From: Acidomonas methanolica
Lineage (GTDB): Bacteria; Pseudomonadota; Alphaproteobacteria; Acetobacterales; Acetobacteraceae
DNA length: 64,000 bases
NCBI RefSeq assembly: GCF_004346035.1
Contig: NZ_SLZN01000010.1
Coordinates: 43,185-107,184 of the forward strand
Reading direction: 5' to 3'
Position 1 is the first letter of the stretch, and every line of letters starts with the position of its first letter. Made by a program: the position numbers and the translations under genes. The notes below the pieces were generated by a model that was not told the origin of the DNA, did not search any database, and saw only the letters and a list, made by a program, of their open reading frames with translations. This document shows positions 17,206 through 25,805 of the stretch, one piece after another.

Positions 17206-18060
17206 CTACTCCACGAACTCCGATATCGCCTCCGCCTCACGCCGCAGGCGATGATAGGAGCGGCGGGAAAAGGGCAGCATCGCGAGATAGATCAACCCGG
17301 CCGCGGCGAGCGCGCCCCATGGATCGGCGATCAGCACCGCGGCGAAGCCGCACGTGCCCAGCATCACCGGCAGGACATAGGGCGTGGGGATCTTGAAGTT
17401 CTTGAAAGACCAGACCGGCAGGGTCGAAACCAGAAGCGCCGCCGTGACGACCAGACACAGCACGGTCGCCAGCGGCGCGTGGGAGAGGGCTTCCACCGTC
17501 GTCCATCCCATCTTGTTCGCCTCCAGCCCCAGGAAGACCGGGAAGAGCACCAGCCCTGCTCCAGCCGGCGCGGGAACGCCGGTAAAGAAGCTGGAGGAAT
17601 AGGCGGGCTTGTCGTCGTCATCGAGGCTGGCGTTGAAGCGGGCCAGTCTCAACGCCATGCAGACGGTGAACATGATGCAGGGGATGAAGCTGTAGCGTCC
17701 GGTATGCTGCAACGCCCACATATAGAGCAGGATTGACGGCGCGACTCCGAAGCAGACGAAATCCGAGAGGCTGTCGAACTCCGCGCCGAAGCGCGACGTG
17801 CCGTGCAGGAGCCGCGCAATCCGCCCGTCCAGCCCGTCGATGCAGGCCGAGATGAGGAGCGCCGCCGCGGCGTAGGCGAATCGCCGCTCGATGGCGAACT
17901 GCATGCCGCTCAGCCCCGAGCAGAGGCCGAGCATGGTGAGGATGTTGGGGATCAGCCGGTTGAAGGACGGGCCGCGAACGCGGACGCGCCGCGGACGCCC
18001 GAGGCGGCGCAGGCGGCGGATGCGTCGTTTCGGGCGCGCCGGGGGAAGGGAGGGGTCCAT
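17206..18060 (-). CDS. pssA: CDP-diacylglycerol--serine O-phosphatidyltransferase
   Basis: Membrane enzyme making phosphatidylserine from CDP-diacylglycerol and serine. The CDP-alcohol phosphatidyltransferase motif D-G-x2-A-R-x8-G-x3-D-x3-D is at residues 78-100 (DGRIARLL...EFDSLSD). Several hydrophobic helices follow. The N-terminus has a long Arg/Lys-rich stretch (residues 10-30), which is unusual and would place a positive tail in the cytoplasm. A GCGGAG ribosome binding site precedes ATG 18060. It lies ten bases downstream of psd on the same strand, so phosphatidylserine is made and decarboxylated by products of one operon. Confidence 0.95.
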   Translation of the reverse strand: MDPSLPPARPKRRIRRLRRLGRPRRVRVRGPSFNRLIPNILTMLGLCSGLSGMQFAIERRFAYAAAALLISACIDGLDGRIARLLHGTSRFGAEFDSLSDFVCFGVAPSILLYMWALQHTGRYSFIPCIMFTVCMALRLARFNASLDDDDKPAYSSSFFTGVPAPAGAGLVLFPVFLGLEANKMGWTTVEALSHAPLATVLCLVVTAALLVSTLPVWSFKNFKIPTPYVLPVMLGTCGFAAVLIADPWGALAAAGLIYLAMLPFSRRSYHRLRREAEAISEFVE

Positions 18061-18070
18061 CGTGCTCCGC

Positions 18071-18748
18071 TCAGAGATGGGCGATGACGGTTTCGCCGCC
18101 GATCATCGTCTGGCCCGCGAGCACCAGGGGTGCTACGCCCGGCGGCAGATAGAGATCGGTGCGCGAGCCGAAGCGGATCAGTCCGAAGCGGTCGCCCGCC
18201 AGCACCTCGTCCCCTTCCGCGACCTGGCAGACGATGCGCCGCGCGATCAGCCCGGCAATCTGCACGACGGCCATCCGTCGCCCGTCGGGCAGCGTCAGGG
18301 CGATCTCGTTGCGCTCGTTGAGTTCTGACGCCTTGTCGAGACTGGCGTTGACGAACTGCCCCGGATGGTAGGCGATTCGCGTCACGCGCCCTGCGGCGGG
18401 CATCCGGTTGATATGCACGTCCAGAACGGACAGGAACGTCGCCACGCGCCAGACCGGCTCCGTCCCCATGTCCAGCGCCGCCGGCGGCGTGGCCAGCTCG
18501 ACGGAGACCACGCGCCCGTCCGCGGGCGCCAGGGCGACATCCGCGCGCGGGGGCGGAACGCGCCTGGGATCGCGGAAGAAATAGAGGCAGAAGCCGAAAC
18601 CGGCCAGAGCGAGATTGCCGATCAGCCGTGTGGGCCGCCATGGCGTCGCGCGGCCCAGCAGGGCGATCCCTCCCGTCAGTGCGAGGAAGGGCGTCGCCGC
18701 GCGATGGGGCGGGGAGAGGACGGAGCGGAAGGACTGGATGATCGACAT
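18071..18748 (-). CDS. psd: Phosphatidylserine decarboxylase, short (PSD-A) type
   Basis: Pyruvoyl enzyme converting phosphatidylserine to phosphatidylethanolamine. The 225-aa length matches the short alphaproteobacterial type. The self-cleavage serine is Ser195 in GLIRFGSRTDLYLPPG, which marks the start of the alpha chain. An N-terminal hydrophobic segment (about 20-55) anchors it to the membrane. I chose ATG 18748; a TTG at 18784 would extend it by 12 residues. pssA follows ten bases downstream. The order psd-pssA is common in alphaproteobacteria. Confidence 0.95.
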   Translation of the reverse strand: MSIIQSFRSVLSPPHRAATPFLALTGGIALLGRATPWRPTRLIGNLALAGFGFCLYFFRDPRRVPPPRADVALAPADGRVVSVELATPPAALDMGTEPVWRVATFLSVLDVHINRMPAAGRVTRIAYHPGQFVNASLDKASELNERNEIALTLPDGRRMAVVQIAGLIARRIVCQVAEGDEVLAGDRFGLIRFGSRTDLYLPPGVAPLVLAGQTMIGGETVIAHL

Positions 18749-18805
18749 GCGCGGCAGTCTTACGACGCCCGCCTGCCGGGTCAAGCGTCCCTGTTCCGGT
18801 CTCCC

Positions 18806-19567
18806 TTATCCCAGCCCCGCTCCCATGACCGTCCGTGCGAGGCCGGCGGGTTCGGCCGTCAGCGGCAGGCCGGCGTAGAGATCCTTGCGGGCCACGACGA
18901 TATGCACGCCGCCGAACTGCCGCCCCGGCCAGCAGGCGATCCGGTCCAGCCCGGCTGCCGCCCGTCGTCCCGTCCTCAGGGCCACAGGCGGCACGGCGAG
19001 CGCGGCGCGCGTCGCCTCGGGGCGGAACAGGGCGCGCGCCAGCAGCCGGTCGAGCTGTCCCGCAGAATAGGGAAGGCCATGCCCGAAGGGCGTCGATTCG
19101 TCATGCGCCCAGAAGCCGGTGCGATTCGGGACGATCAGCACCAGTTGCCCGTCATCGGCGAGCGCCTTCCAGATCGCGCGCAGCAGCGGGGCATTTCCGG
19201 CGAATTCGAGCCCGTGCAGCATGATGACGCAATCGAGGCTCAGATCGTCGAAAGGCAGCGCCTCGGCGCTGACGACGCAGTCCCGCCGCGAAAGGCCCTG
19301 CGGCTGGCTTCCGGACGGATCGACGGAGGGCGCGCGGCGCGTCAACGGGGCGTTCAGCCGCGCGGTGCCCACCCATCTGGCCTGGTCGAGGCCGGGCCAG
19401 CGATCGAGAATCGGGCGCGGGTAGCCGAGTCCGAGAATGCGCCGCCCTGCGGGGGAGGGGAGCAGGGGCGTCAGCCGCGCGGCCAGCAAATCGGCGGTGC
19501 GGCGGCCACGCCGCGTGGCGTAGAAGCTCGCGGCATCGTGTGGCGGCAGAGAGCGGGGAGAGAGCAT
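18806..19567 (-). CDS. Class I SAM-dependent methyltransferase-like protein
   Basis: A 253-aa protein with the methyltransferase-11 outline: a nucleotide-binding loop near residue 45 (RRILGLGYPRP), then EALPFDDLSLDCVIMLHGLEFA (motif IV region) at about 100-125 and a helix-strand A-L-A-D-D-G-Q-L-V-L-I-V-P segment. The first loop lacks the usual acidic-x-GxGxG form, so SAM binding may be altered. In alphaproteobacteria a similar gene often sits beside gloB, divergently, as here, which makes the assignment to that orthologous group likely. The substrate is unknown. The two genes are separated by 70 bases. Confidence 0.85.
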   Translation of the reverse strand: MLSPRSLPPHDAASFYATRRGRRTADLLAARLTPLLPSPAGRRILGLGYPRPILDRWPGLDQARWVGTARLNAPLTRRAPSVDPSGSQPQGLSRRDCVVSAEALPFDDLSLDCVIMLHGLEFAGNAPLLRAIWKALADDGQLVLIVPNRTGFWAHDESTPFGHGLPYSAGQLDRLLARALFRPEATRAALAVPPVALRTGRRAAAGLDRIACWPGRQFGGVHIVVARKDLYAGLPLTAEPAGLARTVMGAGLG

Positions 19568-19637
19568 AATGGAGACGGTAGCGTGTGGCCGCGCTCAAGG
19601 TAAGTTCCGGATTGTTTAGACGCAGGAAGGTTTCGGC

Positions 19638-20354
19638 ATGCTTCGGATCAGCCCCATTCCCGTTCTGTCCGACAATTACGCCTGGCTGCTGGAGGACGGC
19701 GTGACGCGCTCGCGCGCCGTCGTCGATCCGGGGGAAGCCGCTCCGATCGAAGCCGTGTTGGGAGAGGATGGGCTCGACCTGATTCTCCTGACCCATCACC
19801 ACGCGGATCACGTCGCCGGCGTCGAGGCCCTGCGGGAGCGCACAGGGGCGGAAGTCGCCGGAGCGGCGTCAGAGGCCGCGCGCCTGCCGCCTCTCGATCT
19901 GGCGCTGAAGGATGGCGATGTCGTGACGTTCGGGGCCGAGACCCTGGAGGTGATCGCCACGCCGGGTCACGCGGACGGGCATCTGGCGTATTACGCGCCC
20001 TCCGTTCCGGCCCTGTTCACGGGCGATGCGTTGTTCAGCCTCGGATGCGGACGGCTGCTGGAAGGCACGGCGGATGAGCTTTTCCACAGCCTGCGTCGCT
20101 TCGATGCGCTGCCCGACGAGACGCTCATCTGCTGCGGGCATGAATACACGCTCTCCAATGCCCGTTTCGCGCGGCATCTCGACCCGGATAACGAGGAACT
20201 GGCGGCCCGTCTGCTGGAGGTCGAACGTCTGCGCGACGAAGGAAAGCCCAGCGTTCCGACGACGCTCGGGGATGAGCGTCGTCTCAACCCGTTCCTGCGC
20301 GCGCCGGATGTCGCCGCCTTCGCCCGGATTCGCGCGCTCAAGGACCGCTTCTGA
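19638..20354 (+). CDS. gloB: Hydroxyacylglutathione hydrolase (glyoxalase II)
   Basis: Metallo-beta-lactamase-fold hydrolase that releases lactate and glutathione from S-lactoylglutathione, ending methylglyoxal detoxification. The metal motif T-H-H-H-A-D-H is at residues 52-58 (His53, His55, Asp57, His58), with later ligands in TPGHADGH and FTGDALF, and the substrate-binding C-terminal CCGHEYT segment. At 238 aa it is slightly shorter than the standard 250. AGGAAGG stands eight bases before ATG 19638. Its 3' end overlaps the convergent DUF2125 gene by 17 bases. Confidence 0.96.
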   Translation: MLRISPIPVLSDNYAWLLEDGVTRSRAVVDPGEAAPIEAVLGEDGLDLILLTHHHADHVAGVEALRERTGAEVAGAASEAARLPPLDLALKDGDVVTFGAETLEVIATPGHADGHLAYYAPSVPALFTGDALFSLGCGRLLEGTADELFHSLRRFDALPDETLICCGHEYTLSNARFARHLDPDNEELAARLLEVERLRDEGKPSVPTTLGDERRLNPFLRAPDVAAFARIRALKDRF

Positions 20355-21324
20355 CCGTATCCCTGTCGAGGAGCGTCGCAAGGCGCGACAGATCAATATC
20401 CGGCGCGCCCTGCCTGATCCGCAGTCCGAGATCGAAATGCTCAGGCAGGCGATCGATCCTGCCGCGCGCCGAGTCGAGCAGACGGGCGAGGGCGGCGGCC
20501 TGCCCCTGACGCAGGGCGGGAGGCGGGTGATCGAGTTCCTGGCGCAGTGTCGCGCGCACCCCCTCGCCATGCAGGGTGAGGTCGCCGTCTCCTGACGGCC
20601 AGTGCAACGTCCCGCCGGCGCGAATCGTCAGCGGGCCCAGCGTGGCCTCCGCTCTCTGCACCAGAATGCGCCGGTCGAGAGTCCGCGCCTGAACGGGCGC
20701 GAGCACGGCCAGCGTCAGGGAGACGTTCCGCGGCGGCCACGCGGGGGCGAAGGCGGCGAGCGGCGGCGGGGGGAGGAGGGAGAGCGTATCGGCGTGCAGA
20801 TCGAGCCCGAACCTTGTATCGCCCGGCGGCGGATGAAGCCGGAGAACGACGCGGCCTGTGACGGTCTCGAACGATATGTTGCGACCCATGCCGATGGTGA
20901 GCGAGGGGGTGCGAAATCGTCCGGCAAGTGTTCCTGCGTGCCGCGTGAGACGTGCCTGGAGCGACACGGCGGCGAGGCTGCCCCATCCTTCGCGCAGAAG
21001 GCCATTTTCCGCGGAGAGCATCAGGCTGGCGGGATGCAGGAGGACGACGCCTGCGGTCAGCCGCTCCGCTTGCCAGACCGTTCCGTCCGGCCCGGTCAGC
21101 CTCGGCGCGCTCATCTCGACCCGTGCGCCGAGCAGCGTCCAGCGTCGCCTGGTGTCGGCATAGCCCAGCGTCGCCCCGTTTGCCGTGAGCGCCTCATGCA
21201 AGGCAGCAAGGCGGCGGTCGAGCAGTGCGGACGCCACGAGCGGGGCGGCGACGAGCGCGATGATCAATGTGACGCCTGCCAGGGCGAGACCCGTCCCCGC
21301 CGGCCGCCGCCGGACCGGTCTCAT
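20338..21324 (-). CDS. DUF2125-like membrane-anchored protein
   Basis: A 328-aa protein with an Arg-rich start (MRPVRRRPAG) and one N-terminal transmembrane helix (about 12-34), so most of it faces the periplasm. The remainder is beta-rich with repeated patterns of the type L-x-V-x-A-x-R-L-T-G-P-D-G, as in the alphaproteobacterial DUF2125 family, whose function is not known. Start 21324 was chosen because AGGGAG lies seven bases upstream; an earlier in-frame start at 21450 gives an improbable N-terminus. About 256 bases without a gene separate it from plsC. Confidence 0.75.
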   Translation of the reverse strand: MRPVRRRPAGTGLALAGVTLIIALVAAPLVASALLDRRLAALHEALTANGATLGYADTRRRWTLLGARVEMSAPRLTGPDGTVWQAERLTAGVVLLHPASLMLSAENGLLREGWGSLAAVSLQARLTRHAGTLAGRFRTPSLTIGMGRNISFETVTGRVVLRLHPPPGDTRFGLDLHADTLSLLPPPPLAAFAPAWPPRNVSLTLAVLAPVQARTLDRRILVQRAEATLGPLTIRAGGTLHWPSGDGDLTLHGEGVRATLRQELDHPPPALRQGQAAALARLLDSARGRIDRLPEHFDLGLRIRQGAPDIDLSRLATLLDRDTVRSGP

Positions 21325-21580
21325 GCGGCGGCTCCCTGCATCATTCTGGGGAAAAAGCAACTTATCCCCATCTTGCCGGAGTCTTCGGCAACGCCCTGAA
21401 TCCGCTCGAAATTCGTCGCGCGATGACGGGGCACTCGCGTGTCGAGGCATCGGGAGCGGGCTCTAAAGCCGAGCATTGGCGGCCTTTTCCGCGAATGATC
21501 CGCGTCGCGGCGGGATTCGGGGTGGGATGGGCGCGGGAGGGGAAGGGTCCGGGAAAAAACAAGGTTTCCCCAAGACGCCA

Positions 21581-22327
21581 TCAGAAAACCCTCATATCGC
21601 TCACAGAGTTGTCCACAGGCAGCGGCAGGTTGTGGCGCGTGCACAGTTCCTCCCACTGGGCCGTGATGGCGGCGATCAGCGCGCTGCGCCCTTCGGTCGG
21701 GGGCAGAGGGTTGCCGATGGCCACCGTGATGATGCCGGGCGTCTTGCTCCAGCCGCTTCGCGGCCAGAAGAGCCCCGAATTGGTGGCCACCGGCACGACC
21801 GGGACCGGACTCTGCTTGGCCAGCGCGACGATTCCGGGCTGAAGCGGCACGCGCGCGCCGGGAATGGTGCGCGTGCCTTCTGGGAAGATGACGATCTGGC
21901 GCCCTTCGGCGAACGCCTCCTGTGTCGCGGCCATGAGACTGCGCAGGGCTCTCGCCCCGGCGTGGCGCATGACCGGAATCATGCCGGCCAGAAGGAGCAT
22001 CGGCCCGACCAGCGGGACGCGCGTCAGCTCCTGCTTGATGATGTAGGCGGGCTTCGGGACGAGGTTCATCCAGACGAAGCCGTCGAAGAAGGACTGATGC
22101 TGGCTGGCGATCAGGCAGGGACCGGCGGGCAGACGCTCGAGCCCCTCCACCACGATGCGGATGCCGCAGAGACGCAATCCGGCCAGCACGAGGCGGGACC
22201 AGAGCTTCGCATAGGCCAGGGCCGTCCGCTCCTGACGCAGCACGCGGATCGGCAGCGCGCCCAGCCCCATGGCGAGCGTCAGCAAGAGGAAGTAGAGCTG
22301 GAACAGGGCGGAGCGGAACGCGGTCAT
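21581..22327 (-). CDS. plsC: 1-acyl-sn-glycerol-3-phosphate acyltransferase
   Basis: Inner-membrane acyltransferase that makes phosphatidic acid from lysophosphatidic acid. The catalytic HX4D motif is His77 to Asp82 (QHQSFFD) and the substrate-binding FPEGTR is at residues 148-153. An N-terminal hydrophobic helix (8-28) anchors the protein. At 248 aa the length is standard. The start at 22327 (MTAFRSALF) is chosen because upstream codons give a low-complexity basic tail. It is the last gene of the ftsE-ftsX-ydcF-plsC series, 52 bases after ydcF. Confidence 0.94.
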   Translation of the reverse strand: MTAFRSALFQLYFLLLTLAMGLGALPIRVLRQERTALAYAKLWSRLVLAGLRLCGIRIVVEGLERLPAGPCLIASQHQSFFDGFVWMNLVPKPAYIIKQELTRVPLVGPMLLLAGMIPVMRHAGARALRSLMAATQEAFAEGRQIVIFPEGTRTIPGARVPLQPGIVALAKQSPVPVVPVATNSGLFWPRSGWSKTPGIITVAIGNPLPPTEGRSALIAAITAQWEELCTRHNLPLPVDNSVSDMRVF

Positions 22328-22379
22328 GGCGTCTTTTCGCCCGAAGGACCGTCGCGGCGCAATATGGCGAGGGGCACGA

Positions 22380-22982
22380 TCACGGGAGCAGTCCCGTGCC
22401 GCGGGAGAGCCCCAGTTTCGAGCCGAGCCATTTGTCATATTCGCGCGCAATGAGGAGCAGGCTCGCGCGGTTGAAGGGACGCCGCAGCGCGGGCGGGCGG
22501 ACGCGGTAGGGATAGAGCTTCAGATCGGGCGCGGCGCGCTGGATCTCCGTCATCGCGCGGCGGATATGATAGCCGGCCGTGACGACGATCACGCTGTGAA
22601 GGGCGTAACGCCGCGCCCATTCGGCGGTCTCGACGCTGTTGCCGATCGTGGTGATGGCGCGCCGCCCCAGGGTGATGCGATCCTCCATTCCGGGCGGGAT
22701 GGACGCGCTGAGCTGTCGCAACGTCGCGTGCGGGCCGACACCGGAGATGAGCAGCCGTTGCCCGTACCCCTCGCCCAGCAGACGCAGGGACGTCTCGATG
22801 CGATCCTGCCCGCCGGTCAGGGCGACGATGCCGTCGCAACGCGGCGGCGGCTTCGGCGGCTGGAGCGTATCGAGCCCGAACCAGACGAGTCCGAGCGTCC
22901 AGAGCAGTGCGCCCGCGCCGAGACAGAGGGCGGCCCAACGGACGCCCCGGACAATGGCCCGGCGGACGAGGCGGCGCGTCAT
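22380..22982 (-). CDS. YdcF/SanA-type DUF218 membrane protein
   Basis: A 200-aa protein with an N-terminal transmembrane helix (about 14-34) and a periplasmic DUF218 domain. Typical family segments are the strand C-D-G-I-V-A-L-T-G-G-Q-D-R-I (around 50), the L-L-I-S-G-V strand, and a V-V-T-A-G-Y-H-I-R-R-A segment. Relatives such as SanA and ElyC affect envelope integrity and undecaprenyl-phosphate use, so an envelope role is likely. The ATG at 22982 overlaps the ftsX stop as ATGA, so it is translationally coupled to ftsX. Confidence 0.88.
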   Translation of the reverse strand: MTRRLVRRAIVRGVRWAALCLGAGALLWTLGLVWFGLDTLQPPKPPPRCDGIVALTGGQDRIETSLRLLGEGYGQRLLISGVGPHATLRQLSASIPPGMEDRITLGRRAITTIGNSVETAEWARRYALHSVIVVTAGYHIRRAMTEIQRAAPDLKLYPYRVRPPALRRPFNRASLLLIAREYDKWLGSKLGLSRGTGLLP

Positions 22983-23905
22983 GGCAGACGGCGGAGCCAG
23001 AGCCGCGCGCTGATCTGGCCGGCTATCCAGCCTGACAGGCTGATCAGCAGGGGTAGGGTGGCGAGGGTCCAGAGCAGCGGGGCGGGCAGGGTGACGACGC
23101 TCGCCGCCCAGTCCGCCAGTCCCGAAGGCCAATGCGTATCGGTCGTTCCCGCCGCGCCGAGGCGGAAAGGAGCGGTGGCCTGGAACAGGAAGACCAGCGC
23201 GGGAAAGGCGAGACTCGCGCCGCACAGCGCCCCGGCGAGGGCGGTCAGCCCGCCCTGCAACGCGATGCGTCCGGCGATGAGTCCGTCCGTCGCGCCGAGT
23301 TCATGCAGCAACACCACCGCGCGTCGGCGCGCGGCAAGTCCCGTCACCACCGAGACGGCCAGCACGAGCGCGCACGTCACCGCCGCCAGCGCCGTCGCGA
23401 TCGCGGCGCAGAGTTGCAGGCTCGTGCCGAGCATGGCGAGGCGGTCGCCCCAGAGGGCGTTTTCTTCGATCACCGCGTCGGGCGCCTTGTCGTGCACGAT
23501 CTGGCTGATCTGCTCCAGGGAGACGGACGGACTATGCGTCAGCGTGATGATGACGGGGAGAGAGAGCGCCAGATCGCTGCCGTTGCCCAGCCAGGGCTCC
23601 ATCAGCCGTGTCGCCTCCCCGGCCGGGAGAAGGCTGACTTCGGCGAGGCCGGGCTGATGCGACAGGATTTCGATCAACGCCGGGACCGAATCGGCAGGGG
23701 CCGACCCGCTCGTCGACCGGGGGAGTTCGACCGTCACGACATTCGTGCCGTCCGTGCGCCAGGCCGTCGAGAGGGCGCTGGCGCCGAACCATCCGGCCAG
23801 GGTGAACACGCTCAGGGCGCTCATCGCGGCGATCACGGCGAGAACGGCGCCGCGCCCGGCGCCCGAGGCGGGAGAGAGCAGGCGGGCGGTAAAGGCGCGG
23901 CTCAT
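22979..23905 (-). CDS. ftsX: Cell division protein FtsX
   Basis: Membrane partner of FtsE. It has an N-terminal transmembrane helix (about 20-45), a periplasmic domain of about 110 residues, and three further helices in the second half (about 165-190, 210-240 and 275-300). The R-R-R-A-V-V-L-L-H-E-L-G-A-T-D segment is the FtsX coupling region before the second helix. The FtsEX complex activates peptidoglycan hydrolases at the septum. Length 308 aa is normal. It overlaps ftsE by four bases upstream and ydcF by four bases downstream. Confidence 0.92.
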   Translation of the reverse strand: MSRAFTARLLSPASGAGRGAVLAVIAAMSALSVFTLAGWFGASALSTAWRTDGTNVVTVELPRSTSGSAPADSVPALIEILSHQPGLAEVSLLPAGEATRLMEPWLGNGSDLALSLPVIITLTHSPSVSLEQISQIVHDKAPDAVIEENALWGDRLAMLGTSLQLCAAIATALAAVTCALVLAVSVVTGLAARRRAVVLLHELGATDGLIAGRIALQGGLTALAGALCGASLAFPALVFLFQATAPFRLGAAGTTDTHWPSGLADWAASVVTLPAPLLWTLATLPLLISLSGWIAGQISARLWLRRLP

Positions 23906-24585
23906 GGGTCCGGCGTCTCCTCCCGGATATGGCCGCCGTCGAGCGCGAAGGTTCTGGCCGGGAAATCACGCAGCAGCGTCGCGTTATGCGTGGCGACGAT
24001 CACGGTCGCGCCGGAATGGGCGAGATGCTGGAAGAGACCGATCAGGCCGCGCGCCTGCTCTTCGCCCAGCGCGTTGGTCGGCTCGTCGGCGAGCAGGAGA
24101 TCGGGGCGGGTGACGAGCGCGCGCGCGATGGCGACGCGCTGGCGCTCTCCGCCGGACAGCCGGTCCGGCAGGACGTCTTCCCGCCCGTCCAGCCCGAGCC
24201 AGTCGAGAATGGCGCGCGCCTCGCGCAGGGAGTCGCGCTCCGATTGCCGAGCGATGCGCAGAGGCAGGACGACGTTGTCGAGGACGGAAAGTTCGCCGAG
24301 AAGCCGGTAATCCTGCGGGATCAGCCCGATGCGCCGGCGCATGCGGGCGAGGCGGCCACGGCTGGCGCGGTCGGGCGCGACGCCGAAGATTTCCATCCGC
24401 CCCGCGGCCGGACGCATCGAGAGGTGAAGCAGGCTGAGCAGGCTGGATTTCCCCGCGCCGGATGGGCCGGTCAGCCAGCGGAAGGCGCCGTCCGGCACGC
24501 TGAGGCTGACGTTCCTCAGGATCGTCGCACCCGGATTGCGCCGGGTTCCGCCGTGGCGGAGTTGAATATTCTCAAGGAAGATCAC
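23902..24585 (-). CDS. ftsE: Cell division ATP-binding protein FtsE
   Basis: ABC ATPase of the FtsEX complex. Walker A GPSGAGKSS is at residues 40-48, the signature is LSGGERQR, Walker B is LLLADEP, and the switch histidine is in VATHN. All catalytic motifs are intact, in contrast to the ABC-like protein at 42755. Length 227 aa is standard. First gene of the ftsE-ftsX-ydcF-plsC series. It is divergent from the zinc-ribbon gene, with about 134 bases between them. Confidence 0.95.
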   Translation of the reverse strand: MIFLENIQLRHGGTRRNPGATILRNVSLSVPDGAFRWLTGPSGAGKSSLLSLLHLSMRPAAGRMEIFGVAPDRASRGRLARMRRRIGLIPQDYRLLGELSVLDNVVLPLRIARQSERDSLREARAILDWLGLDGREDVLPDRLSGGERQRVAIARALVTRPDLLLADEPTNALGEEQARGLIGLFQHLAHSGATVIVATHNATLLRDFPARTFALDGGHIREETPDP

Positions 24586-24719
24586 CGCGTCACCATGCGA
24601 CTGGAAATGTATTTCGCCGATACTGCATGATGATTAATTCCTCATTAAGGAGTTCGCGCTAGTTTTTCCGGGCGGCGCGGTGTGACGCGCGTGACACAGA
24701 GTTTTCTTGGCGGGAATGG

Positions 24720-25256
24720 ATGCGGATCGTCTGTCCGAAATGTGATGCGGTTTATGAAGTTCCCTCCGTGCTCGTGTCGACATCGCGTCGGCTGCAATGT
24801 TCCCGGTGCGGCGCGGGATGGTTCATAACGCCGGAAGAGAAAGCGGGAGGCCGGGAACCGGAGTCGCTCATCGCGGAGTCCGTGCCGCCCCAACTGGAAG
24901 AGCCGGGGCTGGAAGATCAATCCGGGGCCGAGGACGAGCCGGAATGGGCGGGGCCGATAGAGGCGGAAGAACATCCTGAGGAGCAGGAACCTCCGCCCGT
25001 CGCCGCGGCTGTGACGCCGCTTTTCGCGGAACGGCCGGTCTCGCCCGATTCCCGGCCGATCGCGCCGCCAGCCGCCCCGCCTTCGCGGCAGCCTCTTGGC
25101 GGCCCGGTCTTCTGGTCCGTCGCGTGGTCCGCCTCACTCGCCGGTGTCGCGGGAGGGCTGGCGCTGCTGTGGCACGCGCGGAACTGGATCGAGACGATCT
25201 GGCCGCCCGGGGCGCGGCTTTTCACATATTGCGCGCACTTATTGCCGACAACGTAG
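24720..25256 (+). CDS. MJ0042-type zinc-ribbon membrane protein
   Basis: A 178-aa protein starting with a zinc ribbon: Cys5-x2-Cys8 and Cys27-x2-Cys30 (MRIVCPKCDAVYEVP ... QCSRCGAGW), the MJ0042 family motif. Residues 40-125 are acidic and Pro-rich, probably disordered. One transmembrane helix lies at about 128-152, leaving a short outer tail. Proteins of this shape are widespread beside ftsE in alphaproteobacteria; their task is unknown, perhaps regulatory. The 3' end overlaps the convergent gene at 25222 by 35 bases. Confidence 0.88.
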   Translation: MRIVCPKCDAVYEVPSVLVSTSRRLQCSRCGAGWFITPEEKAGGREPESLIAESVPPQLEEPGLEDQSGAEDEPEWAGPIEAEEHPEEQEPPPVAAAVTPLFAERPVSPDSRPIAPPAAPPSRQPLGGPVFWSVAWSASLAGVAGGLALLWHARNWIETIWPPGARLFTYCAHLLPTT

Positions 25257-25635
25257 CGCCCAGTGCGGCCAGTCCCATGAGGAGGAACCCATCGAGAATC
25301 AGCCCGGTCGGCGTCAGCACGTGACCGGCCACCGTCAACTGGCTCGGGATCGCCGCCACCACATGCGACATGACGTCGCGCGCCTGCGGGTCGGCATTCG
25401 CGGCGCTGGTGGTCACGGCACGCACGATGGTGGGCAGCGCCGCCCAGCCGAGTCCGATCACCAGCAACAGCGGTGCGAGGATTTCCGCGATCTGTTGGGC
25501 GAGATAGAAAGCGAAATAGCAGACCGACCAGATGCCGGTGCGCAGAATCGCCCACTGGCGGGCCGTCGCGTCCGCCCGGTTGGCATCGCGCGAAGTCAGC
25601 AGACGCTGCGCGGCGGGGGGCGGTGGAAATTCCAT
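25222..25635 (-). CDS. Membrane protein of unknown function
   Basis: A 137-aa protein with a Pro-rich N-terminus (MEFPPPPAAQRLL), then hydrophobic segments at about 32-70 (two closely spaced helices) and about 108-132. No known motif. I chose ATG 25635 because CAGGAAA precedes it by nine bases; a longer frame from 25746 would add an Arg/Pro-rich stretch typical of non-coding read-through. It lies between the zinc-ribbon gene (convergent) and the kinase pair (divergent). Confidence 0.7.
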   Translation of the reverse strand: MEFPPPPAAQRLLTSRDANRADATARQWAILRTGIWSVCYFAFYLAQQIAEILAPLLLVIGLGWAALPTIVRAVTTSAANADPQARDVMSHVVAAIPSQLTVAGHVLTPTGLILDGFLLMGLAALGATLSAISARNM

Positions 25636-25805
25636 CGTAAAGGGTTTCCTGATGCTGCTGCCGGGCCATGTTCGGGGATGCCGCGGGCCAAGTCTGGGCC
25701 TGTTTCCGGACAACCGCCTTGCATGAGGTAGCCGTGGAGCTCTCAAAATGCAATCTTGCCCTGTCTTCGGGATGCGGAGGGCGAGTAGGGGGCGTCACGG
25801 GAGCG

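Noticed and set aside
18086..18091. GGET at the C-terminus of Psd as the pyruvoyl-forming site
   Set aside because: The serine needed is in the RFGS segment 20-25 residues earlier, as in other short alphaproteobacterial enzymes; GGET is simply the conserved tail.
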